The notes: generated from the letters alone by a model not told the origin. 64,000 nt of DNA from Gongronella butleri (GCA_025201375.1 JAIWZP010000007.1:620001-684000), one strand, 5' to 3'. Positions 11,790-23,689 are shown, numbered from the stretch's first letter. Numbers and translations are program-made.

Positions 11790-13555
11790 ATGTTACCTCA
11801 GTTGAGTTACGTTGTTGCTCAAGCGGGCGTTGACGCGGCTGGGGCAGGTGTTGGAGGGCCTTCATATCACTCTGGGCATGGGCGAGGGTCTGACAAGACG
11901 ACTTACACGTACACCAACGCCTTGTACCCTTCGCTCGGCGCCAACACGCGTCGGTCGCCGTCTCCGCCGCTTCCCATGTACCATCAGCACCACCACCACG
12001 CGCCTCCATATCCTTACGCGCCGTCTACACCTGCGTATGGGCGCGCCACTGCGGTGCCGCCACACGCGCCGCCTCTTGTTCCCCCGGTGCACGTGCACCA
12101 GCAGCAACAGCACACTAATCAGACCCAGGCGCCGCCGCCAATGCCATTGCCGGCACATGGCATGACCCATCAGCCATATTACCCGGCGTCGTCGCCGCCC
12201 GTGCCGTCGTCCACCTCTTCTCTATACCCATCACAACAACATTTGTCGCCTGCCGCGCCCCCACCATACAACAACAATGCCTCTTTGCAAAAGAACGCTG
12301 CACGAGGCTTCGTGGCACATGATCCACGTGATCCCATCCATCTCACCTTCACGCCAAAGCCGCCTTCTCCCGCCATCAAACACAACGACGCAGCAGCTTA
12401 TGCCTCGCCCGCAGACGCCTACACTGACAATGACCATCCGGATACACAACACCGACTCGACCAATTGAACGAGTGGAACCAAGTGGTCTCTTGGATGGAT
12501 CACGAGTTCTGGGAACAGCGTGAACAGTAAAAAAAAAAAAAAAAACTTTTATCCCCCGAAAAATGGAAAGAAAGCGCGTTCAATTCATCTCCTCTCTCTC
12601 CCCCCTTTTTTTCAATTAGGCTCTACCAAGACAAATTGGTTATGCTGCAGGATGAATTGGCTTCATTGCAAACAGGTAAATAAAGAAGAAGAAAAAGACA
12701 TTAAATAGCGTGATCGCGAAAAGCGTGTCGCCCAATGAGGCAGAAGCAACAAGTATCAATGACACGGGACCGCCTCTTTTAGATACACACGAAACATTCA
12801 ATGTGCTTGTGGGTGATCTGGACATGGGCCGCTCAAAGACAATTCACGATGCCGAGTGTTTTTTAAAATACCAATTGGAATGGATGGACCAAGTGTACCA
12901 AGAAGAAGTCCGCTTGATTGAAGAAGAATACAATGTAACAATGGAGTGGACTCCCAAAACTCAGCAGAAATCCCACCCGGACCACTGCTTGACATTTTTT
13001 TTTTTTTTTTACCCAGACGGAGCGTCGCCACCTGCATGACACGCTCATGGCTGTCATCGAAGATAGGAAAAAACAAATCAAGGAAGAACGCGACGATGGC
13101 TTCGACCTCAAAGGTAAAAAACAAAAAACAAAAAAAAGCCAACTGGCGCGACACGGTCGCCATGCGCGTCTCATTTAGCCGCTCCTGCCTTATTCACACT
13201 TGTTTTATTTTTAGATCTCTTCAAGGAAGCCTATGCACGTGTGACAAACAAGCGATCTTTGCGCCGCCGCGCCGCCGAGGCGTCACGGAATGAGACGCGC
13301 AAGCGGCAAAAGAATCAAAATACGGGTAAAAAAAAAAAAAAAGCAAATGACCTCGCATACGTCTGTTTCATTGGCTCAATTCGTCTTTTTTTTTAATCCT
13401 TGTCAAGATGGCCATGCGGCCATTAAGGAAGAGGAAGAGCTGGAGGATGAATTTATGCTGATGAAGGTAAGTGTTACACAAGAAATGTGAACCAGAAAAT
13501 GGCTGACGCGCTCTTGAACATCCCCCAGTCGGCCAAACGCAATCCCAGGCGATGA
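11790..13555 (+). CDS. Sds3/BRMS1-family histone deacetylase complex subunit
   Basis: Seven exons: 11790-12526, 12620-12675, 12783-12934, 13017-13113, 13215-13325, 13408-13466 and 13529-13555, with phases 2,1,0,1,1,0, giving 412 aa. Sds3 proteins dimerise through a coiled coil and stabilise the Sin3-Rpd3 HDAC complex. Residues 1-225 are disordered, rich in Pro, His, Ser and Tyr. The Sds3-type helical region follows: an acidic helix (WMDHEFWEQREQ), then HETFNVLVGDLDMGRSK, a long helix FLKYQLEWMDQVYQEEVRLI, and LMAVIEDRKKQIKEERDD, matching the family's charged helix order. After it come a basic stretch (LRRRAAEASRNETRKR) and an acidic tail (EEEELEDEFMLMK). The first exon could be preceded by a UTR intron, so the start is the weakest point. 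The coiled-coil order supports the family; complex membership is inferred. Confidence 0.78.
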
Positions 13556-14250
13556 AATGCACCCGCCCAACCCTTTCCATGCTTGCTTTTCCCGTACTCA
13601 TATGCTGACCCCCTTCAATTCCACTCCACGCTCCTTGTTCGGCTCAATCTCCCTCATTTTTTTCTTCTTTTCTCCTCCTTGACACCTCCCCACTCCTTTT
13701 GCCGCTCACTTTTGTTTCACCATTTGCACACCATTGATCCACACAACTCATAATAAAAACATGCGCGCCAATGGCCCCGACCAGGCAACGGCTGCCTTTT
13801 GACTTGCACGCACATCATGACCCTTTTTTTTTCCTTTTTGACCGGGCATTGAAATCTGAGCCGCCTAAATTCGCAGCAAGCAGCCTCTTCCCACACCATG
13901 AGCATTGCGTTCTTTTTATTCATTTATCTAATCCAGTCCGTGAATGATGATTTGGCATGGACGTGACGCGCTTTTTGCAGTCAAATCGACGCGTTTGGAA
14001 ATGCGACGCGTCTCTTTTATTTTATACGCGCAGCGTGTCAAGGCGTGCCTTTTTCCAGGGCCATGCCTCCCGTATGCACAGGCACGCAACGAAAAACAAC
14101 TATGCGTGAAAAAAAATTCTGCATGTTTATTGTGTATGTCATCGGGAAAAAAAAAGAGAGAGATTCGAAAAAGGGAGGGCATGACATGACGTTACGAGGG
14201 GATTGAAAGAGAGGGGGGATCAAATCGTTTATGTTACAACGAAACAGTGC
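13556..14250. other. Intergenic between convergent genes
   Basis: About 700 bases between the stop codons of the Sds3-like gene (+) and the PA-TM-RING gene (-). It is T-rich and holds no coding frame that I can support. Confidence 0.45.
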
Positions 14251-15647
14251 TTAGGGCACCAACAATAAAGGGGTATTTTCATTCGCTTCCTTGCGACACA
14301 CATCATGCTTGCAAACAGGGCACTAGAAAGACAGAAGAAAAAAAAGTTGAGCGCAATTCAAGCATCAGCTGATTTTTTTGGGGGGTGCTGTGGTGGGACA
14401 TACGTATCGTTTGTGGCCGGTGAGCCATGCATCGACGCATCGCGTGTGGAATTCATGCTTGCATGGCAGGACACGCAGCAGATCCTCGTCAACATAGTCT
14501 TCGAGGCAGATGGCGCACTCGTCATGCGCATTGTCGTCGTTGTCCTGCTCCTCCTTTGTCTTTTTCTTGAACGTGCGCACCGGCAAATTGGTCACAAAGT
14601 CTTTTGGCGCCAAATCTTCCTTGCGCCGCTGCCGCTGCCTCATACGCCACGTGGTGTAGATGAAGATCATCATGACAGCAGGCGACAGCACCACTACAAG
14701 CAGCATATCTAGCAATGGCCTTGAGAAAAATGAAAATGAACAAAAAAAAATCAGCTGATGCGTCATCCCCTCATTCCCCCTGCCCCTCTTTGCTCGTCTT
14801 TTTTATTTTCTTCCTATTCGTCCGTGGTTTGCCGTCTTTTTGTGTCTCACCATGTAAAGATATCATCCTTCTCCATGCGCACTTGTAATGGCTCCCCGAG
14901 CACCTTGGACAAGTGGATTAGCGCGTGGTATTGCCGCTGAGCGACAAACACGCTGGGAATGTGCACATCCGATGTTTCCTCGGATGCATACATCGTCACC
15001 CAGCCATTGTAATAATTGTCTATCATAAGAGCGCGTGAGGACACGATTACTTTTGTTTTTCTGCCTTTTTTTTCTTTTTTTTTTTTTGGGCTTTTGTTGT
15101 AAATCGACCCCGTTTACCTCCGACAACGACCGCAATAGCTCCACTCTGCTGCATGGATCTGACTTTGTCCTGGGGTGGAATTAAATACGTGCGTGTGAGC
15201 TTTTTTTTTTTTTTTTTGTTTCTTGGGCAAGGATGAAGATGATCATGCCTGCGGCATGGAGCCATCGTGACTCCTCGATTTTTTATGCTTTTATTTTTTG
15301 ATGGGTATCTTACGATGAAGGAGCAATTGCCTCGCTCAACAAAGGCAATCCAGTTGCCACAGGGTGCCGGGATCGGCTCACACCCATGTCGCAAGCGTGT
15401 GTCGCTTGGCGCGGCAAGATACCCCACGAGTCCCTCCTCGGTATCGGGCATCCTCGGACCAAATGCTGCTATTCGGTCGATAAATGTCTCGTTCGTCGCC
15501 TGTAAAAGAAAACAAAAATAGGTGTCACGGCCCTGTGGGAAGCTCCCCACACTCTTTATCCTTTACCAAGACGGTGATGGTGCCTTGGCACCGTCCGCCG
15601 AGCTGCAGGAACGCCAGCAGCCAAAAGGCAAAGGTATAAAGATGCAT
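14251..15647 (-). CDS. PA-TM-RING E3 ubiquitin ligase (shorter paralogue)
   Basis: Six exons: 15567-15647, 15314-15499, 15118-15169, 14851-15019, 14404-14719 and 14251-14322, joining in frame to 291 aa. This is the domain order of the RNF13/RNF167 endomembrane ligases. A signal peptide (MHLYTFAFWLLAFLQLGGRC) is followed by a protease-associated domain (~28-170) with paired cysteines (GCEPIPAPCGNWIAFVERGN). One membrane segment (LLDMLLVVVLSPAVMMIFIY) sits at ~170-195, then a basic juxtamembrane stretch. The RING-H2 (~235-280) is spelled by ECAICLEDY, LPCKHEFHTRCVDAWL and CPVCKHDV; it is completed only across the last intron (GTATGT..TCTAG). The luminal PA domain is thought to select cargo while the cytosolic RING recruits E2. 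A dileucine-type LLLVP ends the protein. A larger paralogue lies at 28424-30845. Confidence 0.88.
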
Positions 15648-15889
15648 ATCGACGGCGAGATGGCACAAAAAAAAAACAAGAGTGAAAAGAAAGAAAGAAA
15701 GAAAGAAAAAGAGAGAGAAGGGGGGGAAAAAAGGCGAGGGGCAAGGGAAAACAAACACGCTTCAAGAAAAAAAAAAAAAAAAAAGAGACAAAAGCAAGGT
15801 GTGAATCTTTTTTTTTTCTGAGGTGATTGGCCCACCGGGTCTTTTCCTTGCCCTCCCCCCACCTCTTCGATCACGTAAAAACAGGCTGG

Positions 15890-16475
15890 TCACGAGACAT
15901 GCATCTGCCATTTTATTTTTTCATTGTCAAAACAAGGCACCGCCTTGTCATGGAGATAATATTCTGGAAATGCCGCCAGCCGCAGCGCGCATCCGTCGTC
16001 GTCAAATGGCTCCACTTCCCAGCGCTGTGTCGCCGCATCAACAACATCTTTGCGCTGTCCTTGGATCAATTGTTGCCGCGCAATTGATGTTTTGCGCGAA
16101 ACCGATTTCACCGTCAGCACTTGATAGCAGATAAAAAGAAGAGATAGAGAGTGGGGCGTGAGATGGATGATCAATGATCCGCGCCCAACCTTCCCTTCCG
16201 CCTGCCATTCTTGGCTGCGCGCCTTACCACACCCGCTGTGTCGGTTGATCAGGAACCCGTGGCTATCCAGCCGCCATTGTTGGTGCTCGCCATGCGTGTG
16301 CGGCCTCATTTCCACGCGCGTGTATGGCTAAAAATGGCGTGAGGTTTGGTTTTTTTCCTCTTTTGCTTGCTTTTTTATTTTTATTTTTTACCTCAAACGC
16401 GGCGTTGACGACTGTTAGAGCGTGGCCATGGCAGCCAGGTGCCACGAGCACGAACCAAGTATCGGGGATCTTCAT
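15890..16475 (-). CDS. Ricin-B-like beta-trefoil lectin, cytosolic type
   Basis: Three exons: 16392-16475, 16228-16327 and 15890-16119 (phases 0 and 1), 137 aa. The start MKIPDTWFVLVAPG was chosen because fungal ricin-B-like proteins commonly begin with a short M-x-(I/F)-P-x-x-W-F sequence. QxW-type strands appear as HQQWRLDSHGFLINRHSG, TQRWEVEPFD and KIKWQMHV, one per trefoil lobe. There is no signal peptide, so the protein is probably cytosolic. Such fungal lectins bind galactose or N-acetylgalactosamine glycans and are often linked to defence against grazers or to storage; the role here is unknown. Its start is 402 bp from the start of the divergent secreted Cys-rich gene at 16878. The fold call is from motif spacing; sugar specificity cannot be read. 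Confidence 0.72.
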
Positions 16476-16821
16476 TCTTTGTATGATCAAAAGTATACAA
16501 AGCGACTCGGCAACTCGTTTGCACCTTGACCTGTCAGAAAGAAAAAAAAAAACGGGTAAAAGGCTAAAAACGGCGTCCATGGCAACGAAAATAAACTCTT
16601 GAAATCCCGCAGCAAATCCGTCCGCAACCGCAGAGCGCATAGTGCCTCCAATGCCCGCTGACATGGTAGCAGAATGGCCTCCCATCATTTTTAGGAACCT
16701 GATTTGTTTTTAGCGTGCCAATGGCGTGGATACGCGATTAAATGGTGATTCTCCTCCCTTTTAACATTCTTATCCCCCCTTCCAGGAATGGGCGATAAAT
16801 CGCGCGTGTTGGAATCTAGTC

Positions 16822-16828
16822 TATAAAA
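16822..16828 (+). promoter_or_regulatory. TATA box of the Cys-rich secreted protein gene
   Basis: TATAAAA lies 50 bases before the ATG at 16878. A run of 28 A (16838-16865) fills most of the space between. This is the clearest TATA box in the window and fits a highly or conditionally expressed gene; expression level is inference. Confidence 0.6.
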
Positions 16829-16877
16829 AGGCGTGCCAAAAAAAAAAAAAAAAAAAAAAAAAAAAGAAAAAATCAAC

Positions 16878-17231
16878 ATGAGATTCTTGATTTTCGGCTT
16901 GTGTTTGCTCTTGTGTGTCTTGGGCGTTGTGCAGGCTGATTGCAATTGCATCGCGGCAGAAGATCCGTGCCCACGTGGCTACAATAAAGTCGGGGCAAAT
17001 CAAATTTGCAAAGACAAGGGCTGCTCGCCCCAGCGATCGATGATCTGCGTGGGAGGCGGCAACGGCTTCGTGTGCAACAATTCAACTCACCGCGACACGT
17101 ACATGTTATGCAAGCAAATCAACGGCTTTTTCAACCCTGTCAGCGCCTGTTGTCTCACCACGCTTGGACAAAAGTTCATTGACAAGTGCCTTGAAGACAA
17201 AGGCTACGTGACGTCCTGTTGTAGCTGCTAA
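16878..17231 (+). CDS. Small secreted cysteine-rich protein (14 Cys)
   Basis: Intronless, 117 aa. A textbook signal peptide (MRFLIFGLCLLLCVLGVVQA) precedes a mature chain of about 97 residues beginning DCNCIAAEDPCP. The mature part has 14 cysteines, including CC doublets (SACCL and TSCCSC) and the terminal cysteine, so seven disulfides are possible. It has one N-glycosylation sequon (NNST). I do not recognise the family: the spacing is not that of the eight-cysteine hydrophobins or of CFEM domains, which also have eight. The gene has a TATA box, an A28 5'-UTR tract and an AATAAA ~25 bases after the stop. A secreted effector, antimicrobial or wall protein would fit. Expression and export are well supported; function is not. 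Confidence 0.78.
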   Translation: MRFLIFGLCLLLCVLGVVQADCNCIAAEDPCPRGYNKVGANQICKDKGCSPQRSMICVGGGNGFVCNNSTHRDTYMLCKQINGFFNPVSACCLTTLGQKFIDKCLEDKGYVTSCCSC

Positions 17232-17825
17232 ATCTGATCTGACAACTTTTGTTCTAATAAAAAAAGGCTTGTAATGGCTAGAATTTTATGATACTACTTT
17301 TAGGTGATCGATGGCGAGCCTTCAATGCTTTGAGAAAAAAAGAAAAGCCAGGCTTGTAATGTATCTTTTTTCGACACTTCTTGTCATGAATCAAAATTCC
17401 TCCAAGTAATGCAGATGCACCAGGTGACCAGGAGGAGGAACAGGAAAGAGAACTACATCAGGGCAGTTGGCAAGAGTTTCAAAATAGCCGATGACCCAAA
17501 TTATAGAAAAATGAACAGCTTGTTTTGCGACATTAAATCTGTGTACTGTATACAGTATTATATCATATGCCTCTTAAATTGGCGAGAGTTTTGTTGCAGC
17601 TGTGAAGCATCCCGTGTATCGGTTTGAAAGAAATCGCTTGCATATTGCTTGAGAAATGCACAATAGCACGATTTTCACCCATTTTGTTAAAATATACACA
17701 AAAATAAAGTAGTTTATCTGTCCATTTTTTATCTTAACAGGCAGATCCTGTCTTGTTCTGTCGCTCCAATACTTGCTGCAGTGCTATATCACTGCACAAA
17801 AGTACACACATTTGCCATTGTAATA

Positions 17826-18369
17826 GGGATGTACAGTATTTCAAACACGAGCTTGAAAGCTTGTTTGAAAAAGCTTCGTTGACTCAAGCTCAAACACCCA
17901 AAATTTAATTTCAATCAAGCTCAAGCTTTTGCTTGGGTGTTTGACAAGCTTGAAAAACTTGAAAAAATAATAAAGTACCTACAGTACGTAGTATGCTCCG
18001 AATTTCAGTGGGCTTACACATGTGATTGCTTAATTTTTTTCTTGAGATTTTTTTGGCATTTTCAAGCTTTCGAACAAGATTTATTTTCAATCAAGCTACC
18101 GTAGCTTGAAGCTTGAGCTTGATCAAACTTGATTTGTCCTTTATGTGGAATCTTATGATACTGTACATCAAGATGCCGTGGGAGATCACATGTTCATCAG
18201 CATAAGTGATCCCGTGAACAGATGTTGATTCAAGCTTGTTCAAGCTTTTCAACTTTTCAATCAAGCTCGAAAAATCCGATTTCAAGCGAGCTCATCAGCT
18301 CAAACAGCTTTTTTGTCAATCAAGCTCAAACAGCCTGGAGCCGGCTTGAGCTTGATTGAAATACATCCC
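17826..18369. mobile_element. MITE, GGGATGTA family (544 bp)
   Basis: Flanked by TA on both sides (17824-17825 and 18370-18371). Terminal inverted repeats begin GGGATGTA at both ends, then (CAGTA)TTTCAA against TTTCAATC. The interior is a palindrome-rich set of CAAGCTTGAGCTT-type words on both strands. It lies inside dispersed-repeat copy 1. TA duplication suggests Tc1/mariner-type mobilisation. No coding capacity. Confidence 0.72.
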
Positions 18370-18984
18370 TACGATTGTAAAACGACAAATCGTGTTTTTT
18401 AGACTTTGCCGGCCTGCTGTGCCTCCAGAAATTTTTTTACAGTCTAATTGCCAGCGAATGAAACCTGCGTTACAGCGCTACAGTACTGTACTGTATAGCC
18501 CAGTGTTGAAGACGGACCCGCCCGATTTTTTTTCAACTCGAAAATGCCAAAAGCGTCAGATTTGTGTTATTTTGCATTCATCTCGTCATCTGCATGGTCG
18601 ACCCCGCTCAAAAATACCTGCATCGCATTCAGCACAAAATTTGCAACAAAATAAAGCTTAAACCCCAAAGCGCTACGACCACTTTTGAAAAATTCAGGGG
18701 TCACTCAGGGCGTCAGGGGTCGCACATTTCAATCTCCGAAAATGCCAAATTTAGATAATTTCGAACTCCGAGTGATCAATGCATCCCAAACGGGTATCTC
18801 CGACAATTTGCTATTGGCAGACAAAATGGCTGGTCGCCCCAGCGTAAGAAAAAAGCCCAAAGGGTGACGCATGAACGGCGATCGACTTGAGAAAACTGCC
18901 TACCGGTACTTTAGGCAAGATTTTTTTGCAAAAATTGAAGGTTTGACACTTCCAAATTAAGCTGGTGGATTGCGCAGAATTTTT

Positions 18985-19040
18985 TATTTTTTTATTTTTT
19001 TATTTTTTTATTTTTTTATTTTTTTATTTTTTTTGTTTTG
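18985..19040. repeat. (ATTTTTTT)n microsatellite
   Basis: About seven imperfect copies of an 8-base unit. A shorter version lies at the corresponding place in copy 2 (35180-35215) and a remnant in copy 3 (58060-58090), so the tract belongs to the dispersed repeat. Confidence 0.7.
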
Positions 19041-21598
19041 CACATTTTTGTGCGCTGAGTGGGCTGCAGGCTGGTGAAATGACCGATGCAAAATGTTAAA
19101 ATCCAAGCTAGCGCGTTGCAAGCCATCCCATCAGGTGCTTTGCTCTCTTGTTTGTTAATAAAACTAGAATAAAAATCACACGTTAATCAGACCGTTGTCG
19201 AGCAAATCGCGATCAAAAATTTTGATGAAAAAGTGAATTTTCTCTGCAAGTTTTAGCCATCCATGATGAAACTGGTCTCATTCGATAAAGATTCAACAGA
19301 TGCTTTCGACACTTTAAAAGCGCTATGTGTCGTCCAATTAGTTGTCGAGAACATCGAGGCTGAAAATTTTTGAAATGTTTGAACGGCTTTCACAAGCATA
19401 CAAAAGTCATGCATCGGGCAAACAACAACATTCTGGAAATGGTGCTCGAGCGTGCTTGATTCGTACAATGCAAATTTCACTGCGATCTAAGAATAGAATT
19501 TGACCAAACCATTTTATTATTGTGTAAATGTCGATATTTGGATTCATCTGCACAATGACTCAAGCAACTGACCTCTGGTTTTCAACGCCATGCTGAAAAA
19601 GACGCGACGAAATGACCTAATGAAAAGTTTTGGAGACGATACACCCATGGTTGGAAGTGATTAAGATTGGTTTTGTGAAAATCGGCATCTTTGGGCATTT
19701 TAATTACAACCATCTGACTGATGACCTCTAGATTTCAATGGCATATTTGAAACGTGACGCGCCGAAATACTTAGTTACTTACTGTAGTCTGGTGGTGGTG
19801 AAGCTTGGGAGGCGATATTTGTACAGTATGATTTACAATGGCCAACAATACAGTACTGTACAGTACAGTACTGTACAGTAGGATATTTTGTGGTTTTTTG
19901 TGAAACTTCGCGAAAACGGTGCATATCTCGACAACTACGTAGATGATCGCCCTCTGATTTTTAATTTTTTATGAAAAGGGAAGCAATGAAATACTGTATC
20001 CACTTGGCTGGTAAAGTTTAACGACGATTCAAGCGTGATTTCTCCTCCGCGAAATGTTTTCTTGCAAAATTTACAGCCAAATTTTGAGCAATGTCAAATC
20101 TCTCGCCGAATCACCTAATCGACCTTTGATTTTTTTACTTGTTTATGAAAAGAGAGGGGCCATATCCTCCATGTGGCAAAGTTTCGTGGTGCTGCGATAA
20201 GTCTTTGGTGGTGATATAATTTTTTCAGATTTTGGGAAAAAAAAAGTTGGTCAGGAAAATGCACCCGGAGGGTCGTTCGCTTTATGAGGCTCAAGCCTGG
20301 GCAAATGTCAAATCCGTTTGGCGACTTACGCACAGGGCATTCTAGAGTCATGTCATTGTATGCACTGACGTCTCATTACAAGTAAATCTGCAATGAAAAT
20401 CGGGGGTCGATTAAGCCGATTTGGAGGAAATGACGATTAAAGACAGATTTTAGAAAATGGCATTTCTCGATCAGTTTTGGCTGCACGCTGGTGAAACTGG
20501 ATCCATTCAACAGATATGTAATCTAATCGTGTATCTTTTGTCATAGCAGAGTGTTACGGTTTGTTTAGCCCGTTGCCGAGTAACGGCTCTCAAATATTTG
20601 ATCGCATTGTGGCAGTGGATAAAGTTCGCCCATCGAGTCAGCCAAGCGGATGAGAAATAATGTCCATACGCGCCTCTTTCCACGGTACAAGTTTCACAAG
20701 AATGCGACGCAATGAGATTGAGGAAATCAAGATTACATCATTTTTACTGTATTTTGGCCGTTTGTTAATAACAAACACACTCCTTTTCTATGAGACCAAC
20801 TGTTGTCATCAATAATTGCACGCTTTGCCGTTCGAATGAGCCTATACTTGCAGCTCTGTGACCACTAGATGGCGCGCAATGATGATTTTCAAAAACAACG
20901 GATTTTCCAAGTTCAACAGTCGCTCAACCGCCACACCATCTTAATTCGCAACCCTGCACGCTAATTTTATCCACCAGTGGGACCAACAGCACAAGCTTGC
21001 ACCGTGGCGGCAGCTTGACTACAGTCCCACAATGTAAAAAAAAAAAAAAAGAATTTTTTTTATTAAAAATCAAAAGAAACAGGCGTGTATTCCTCTTTCT
21101 TCCCGTTTCTTGTTTGCCGAGATCCTGCAGGTCTGTGAATGAATTGTTTGCTTTGTTCGTTTCCAAGGACTCGGATCAGGGTTCAGGGGCTCTATTTTGT
21201 GACAACTCCTTCTTTCTCATGACGCAATTTTTTGTCCAAGGCCCTTGTGTTATGACCATGTTTAATTGTAATCAACATCCACGTTTATGCTTGCTTTAGC
21301 GCGTAAAGTCGTAGACGTACAAATAACCATCTGTCGGCATGAAAGAAAAGGCAACAAACTGGCCTTGTCCTTTTGAAACCTTGTTTTCCTTGTCGCACTG
21401 GGGCGCCCTTTTGTGCTACGTCAATCCCTTTCATGGTATGAGGTTCAATTTACCATCGATTCTATCGAGTGCCACGCTTTTCTCCAGCCCACACAAAAAT
21501 TTGTGGCGCTCCAATATTGAATCAAGTCGTTTTGTTTCTTTTCGTCCTTTACAATTTTTTTTCTGATGAAGTTGTGCATCCATGGATGGACAAGCACA

Positions 21599-23457
21599 AT
21601 GTGGTTGACCTTGTTTTCTGTGCTCGCATTTGTACATCTTGATGACGCTGCAATGCCCATTGCCCGCCATGGTCTGTCGCGCCCGCATTTTCCTTTTTTT
21701 TTTTTGATGACTCACGCTCTTTTTTTTTTTCAAAGGCTGCGCTGTTGCCAACAAAGCCATATGGTAAAATCGCCAAAGCTACCGGATTCCAGGATTTCAG
21801 CCATTGATCTTACGTTTTTGCTCATCAACTTTTTTTTCATTGTGCGTTTTGTAAGGTGTTTTGGTGGATTCTCAAGGGTTTTCAATCATACGCTTGATGG
21901 CCGATCCAGTGCACTCACCAAGCTGGATTTGAGTAGCTTCGACTTTTTTAATTTGCAATTTGACTGGCAAATCATGACACCGAGTAATTTTGCGCTCGAT
22001 GAATGTAATTCGCCAAGCATGGTGTCCACGCAAAGCGGGTTCGTGATCTTTGGCGGGTATGGCCTCAATTATATCCAGCGTCGCCAACCTGTGATCACGT
22101 ACAATAGTCAGAGCAACGCGTGGGCTGGTTTCTCGGCACTGCCATCCGAGTGGAATGGCACATACCCGATGAGTACGCCTGTTCTCGACTTTGACGGGAA
22201 AATGTGGGTCTATGGCGGCTTTTTCACCGATGCGTTCTTGGGTGGCCCGCCCGATATTCAGCTGTTTGACTATGTCGCCAATACTTGGTCATCCATCAAC
22301 GCGGTGCCGCCCGGAAACAGGACGCGCAGGGCGCACACGGCGTCCTTGTCGAATGATGGCTCTACCATCTATATCATTGGTGGCAAGTCGATGTATCCTG
22401 GCCAGCCTTTGGAGCACGATCTTGATATGACCGAGGTCTGGATGTTTATGACCACCAATGCCCAATGGATCACTATTAATGCCAGTTCCGACAAGCCAAT
22501 CGTCAATCGTCAATTCCACACAGCAGTGATGGGTAAGAGGACAAGGGTCAATAATGCCATAAAATGAGGAATTGCGCGTTTGACGACACATTTCCCTCCT
22601 TTTTTTTTTACGAGCCAGTTCCCAATTCCAATGTAACCATGTTGTGCGGTGGATGATGAGAGATTCTGACAATTTTTTTTCTTTAGTTGATCTTTATCTA
22701 TGGCGGCTGGATGGCCAAGCCGCCGCCAGATGCGGCGTATTATCCTATCATCAATGGGACAGATGTCGCACTGATGTATGATTACAGTGCACACCGCTTT
22801 TACACGCCGGTGATTCAGGGCAGCAACTCGCCTGGCCCTCGCATGTATCATGCGTCGGTTCTTTACACAGATGGTCGAACAAACAGCTCGTTTGTCTCTA
22901 TTCTCTTTGGCTTGGATGAGAATTTTGAGCTCCAGTCGTCCACGTACTTTTTAAACGTGACGAACCCGTCGAATCTGACGTGGGTCGCCAACACTAGTCA
23001 TCCTGGAGACTTTCCGGCAGGCGGAATTGATTCGTCGTCGTCTTCTTCGACCAGTAGCGGTGGTTCACTGTCGACGGGCGCAATTGCAGGCATTGCCGTT
23101 GGCGCCGCCGCCCTTGCCATTGTCGGCTGCATTGCTTCCCTGTGTCTGTATCATCGCCATCGCAAAAACAAGCAGGATTTTGAAGTACAGCAGGCCGATC
23201 CACGCGCAGACATGGACGAAGTCTGCCCACCCGCTGATCATCTGCTTCCCGTTGTAATCGACGGTGCGTCAAAGACCTCCGACTCCGCTACAGCGCGCTC
23301 GTCTTCTGCTACCGCCGCAAAACCAGAAAAATCGACGACATACTGCGACGTAAAGCTCACGACCGACCAAAACGAATCCATTAAACCCACCGCCGTTGAC
23401 CGCATCAAACCCACCACCGATGCTGATGAGGCCATTAAGCCTTTTGAAAATTCATAA
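21599..23457 (+). CDS. Kelch-repeat type I membrane protein
   Basis: Four exons: 21599-21671, 21736-21763, 21856-22546 and 22687-23457, giving 520 aa. A signal peptide (MWLTLFSVLAFVHL) leads into kelch blades (CAVANKAIW with CFGGFSRVF across an intron, then FVIFGGYGLNY, MWVYGGFF, IYIIGGKSM and LIFIYGGW), most with the double-glycine strand and a following W or Y. Several NxT/S sequons lie in the lumenal part. A Ser-rich linker precedes a membrane helix (GAIAGIAVGAAALAIVGCIA) at ~390-415, then a basic stop-transfer HRHRKNK and a ~105-residue cytosolic tail with KPT repeats. The third donor is placed at AGG|GTCAAT because the stronger GTAAGA 14 bases earlier would shift the frame. An upstream in-frame ATG at 21566 is an alternative start. 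AATAAA follows the stop. Partner unknown. Confidence 0.8.
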
Positions 23458-23544
23458 TACAGTACCGTCAAATTGCAATAATAAAAGCACTCCAAATCGC
23501 AAAATTTGCACGGCATCCACCTCATTGATTTCCCATTTTTAATG

Positions 23545-23672
23545 GCGCCTGAGTGCGACCGAGTGCGGCCAGAGCGCAACCAGAGTGCGACCGAGTGCGG
23601 CCAGAGAGCGACCAAAGTGCGGCCAGAGTGCGGCTGCGTGCGACCGAGTGTGGCCAGAGTGAGGCCAGCTGA
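23545..23672. repeat. GAGTGCGGCCAGAGTGCGACC-type minisatellite
   Basis: Tandem imperfect copies of an ~11-bp half unit (GAGTGCGGCCA / GAGTGCGACCG) over about 130 bases. It lies in the 3' part of the broken zinc-finger-like gene on the minus strand, where it would encode HSGRT/ALWPH-type repeats. Confidence 0.7.
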
Positions 23673-23689
23673 AGGGAAAAAAATCGGAT

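Larger units (their letters stand above)
17610..20650. repeat. Dispersed repeat, copy 1
   Basis: Non-coding sequence that recurs at 34325-36127 and 57240-60540 in the same orientation. Shared landmarks are GCTGTGCCTCCAGA (near 18416, 34602 and 57528), AGCGCTACGACCACTTTTGA (near 18670, 34872 and 57760), and a GACCGTTGTCGAGCAA block (near 19190, 35370 and 58735). The part from 20230 to 20600 matches copy 3 at 59935-60310. No ORF is conserved. Ends are approximate. Confidence 0.8.
17232..21598. other. Repeat-rich intergenic block
   Basis: About 4.4 kb without a supported gene. It holds dispersed-repeat copy 1 (about 17610-20650), a MITE (17826-18369), an (ATTTTTTT)n microsatellite (18985-19040) and CAGTACTGTACAG palindromes near 19850-19880. 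From 20650 to 21598 I see no further structure. Confidence 0.6.

Noticed and set aside
22532..22687. Frameshift in the kelch gene
   Set aside because: The GTAAGA donor would shift the frame, but a GTCAAT donor 14 bases later restores it, so a splice explanation is simpler.
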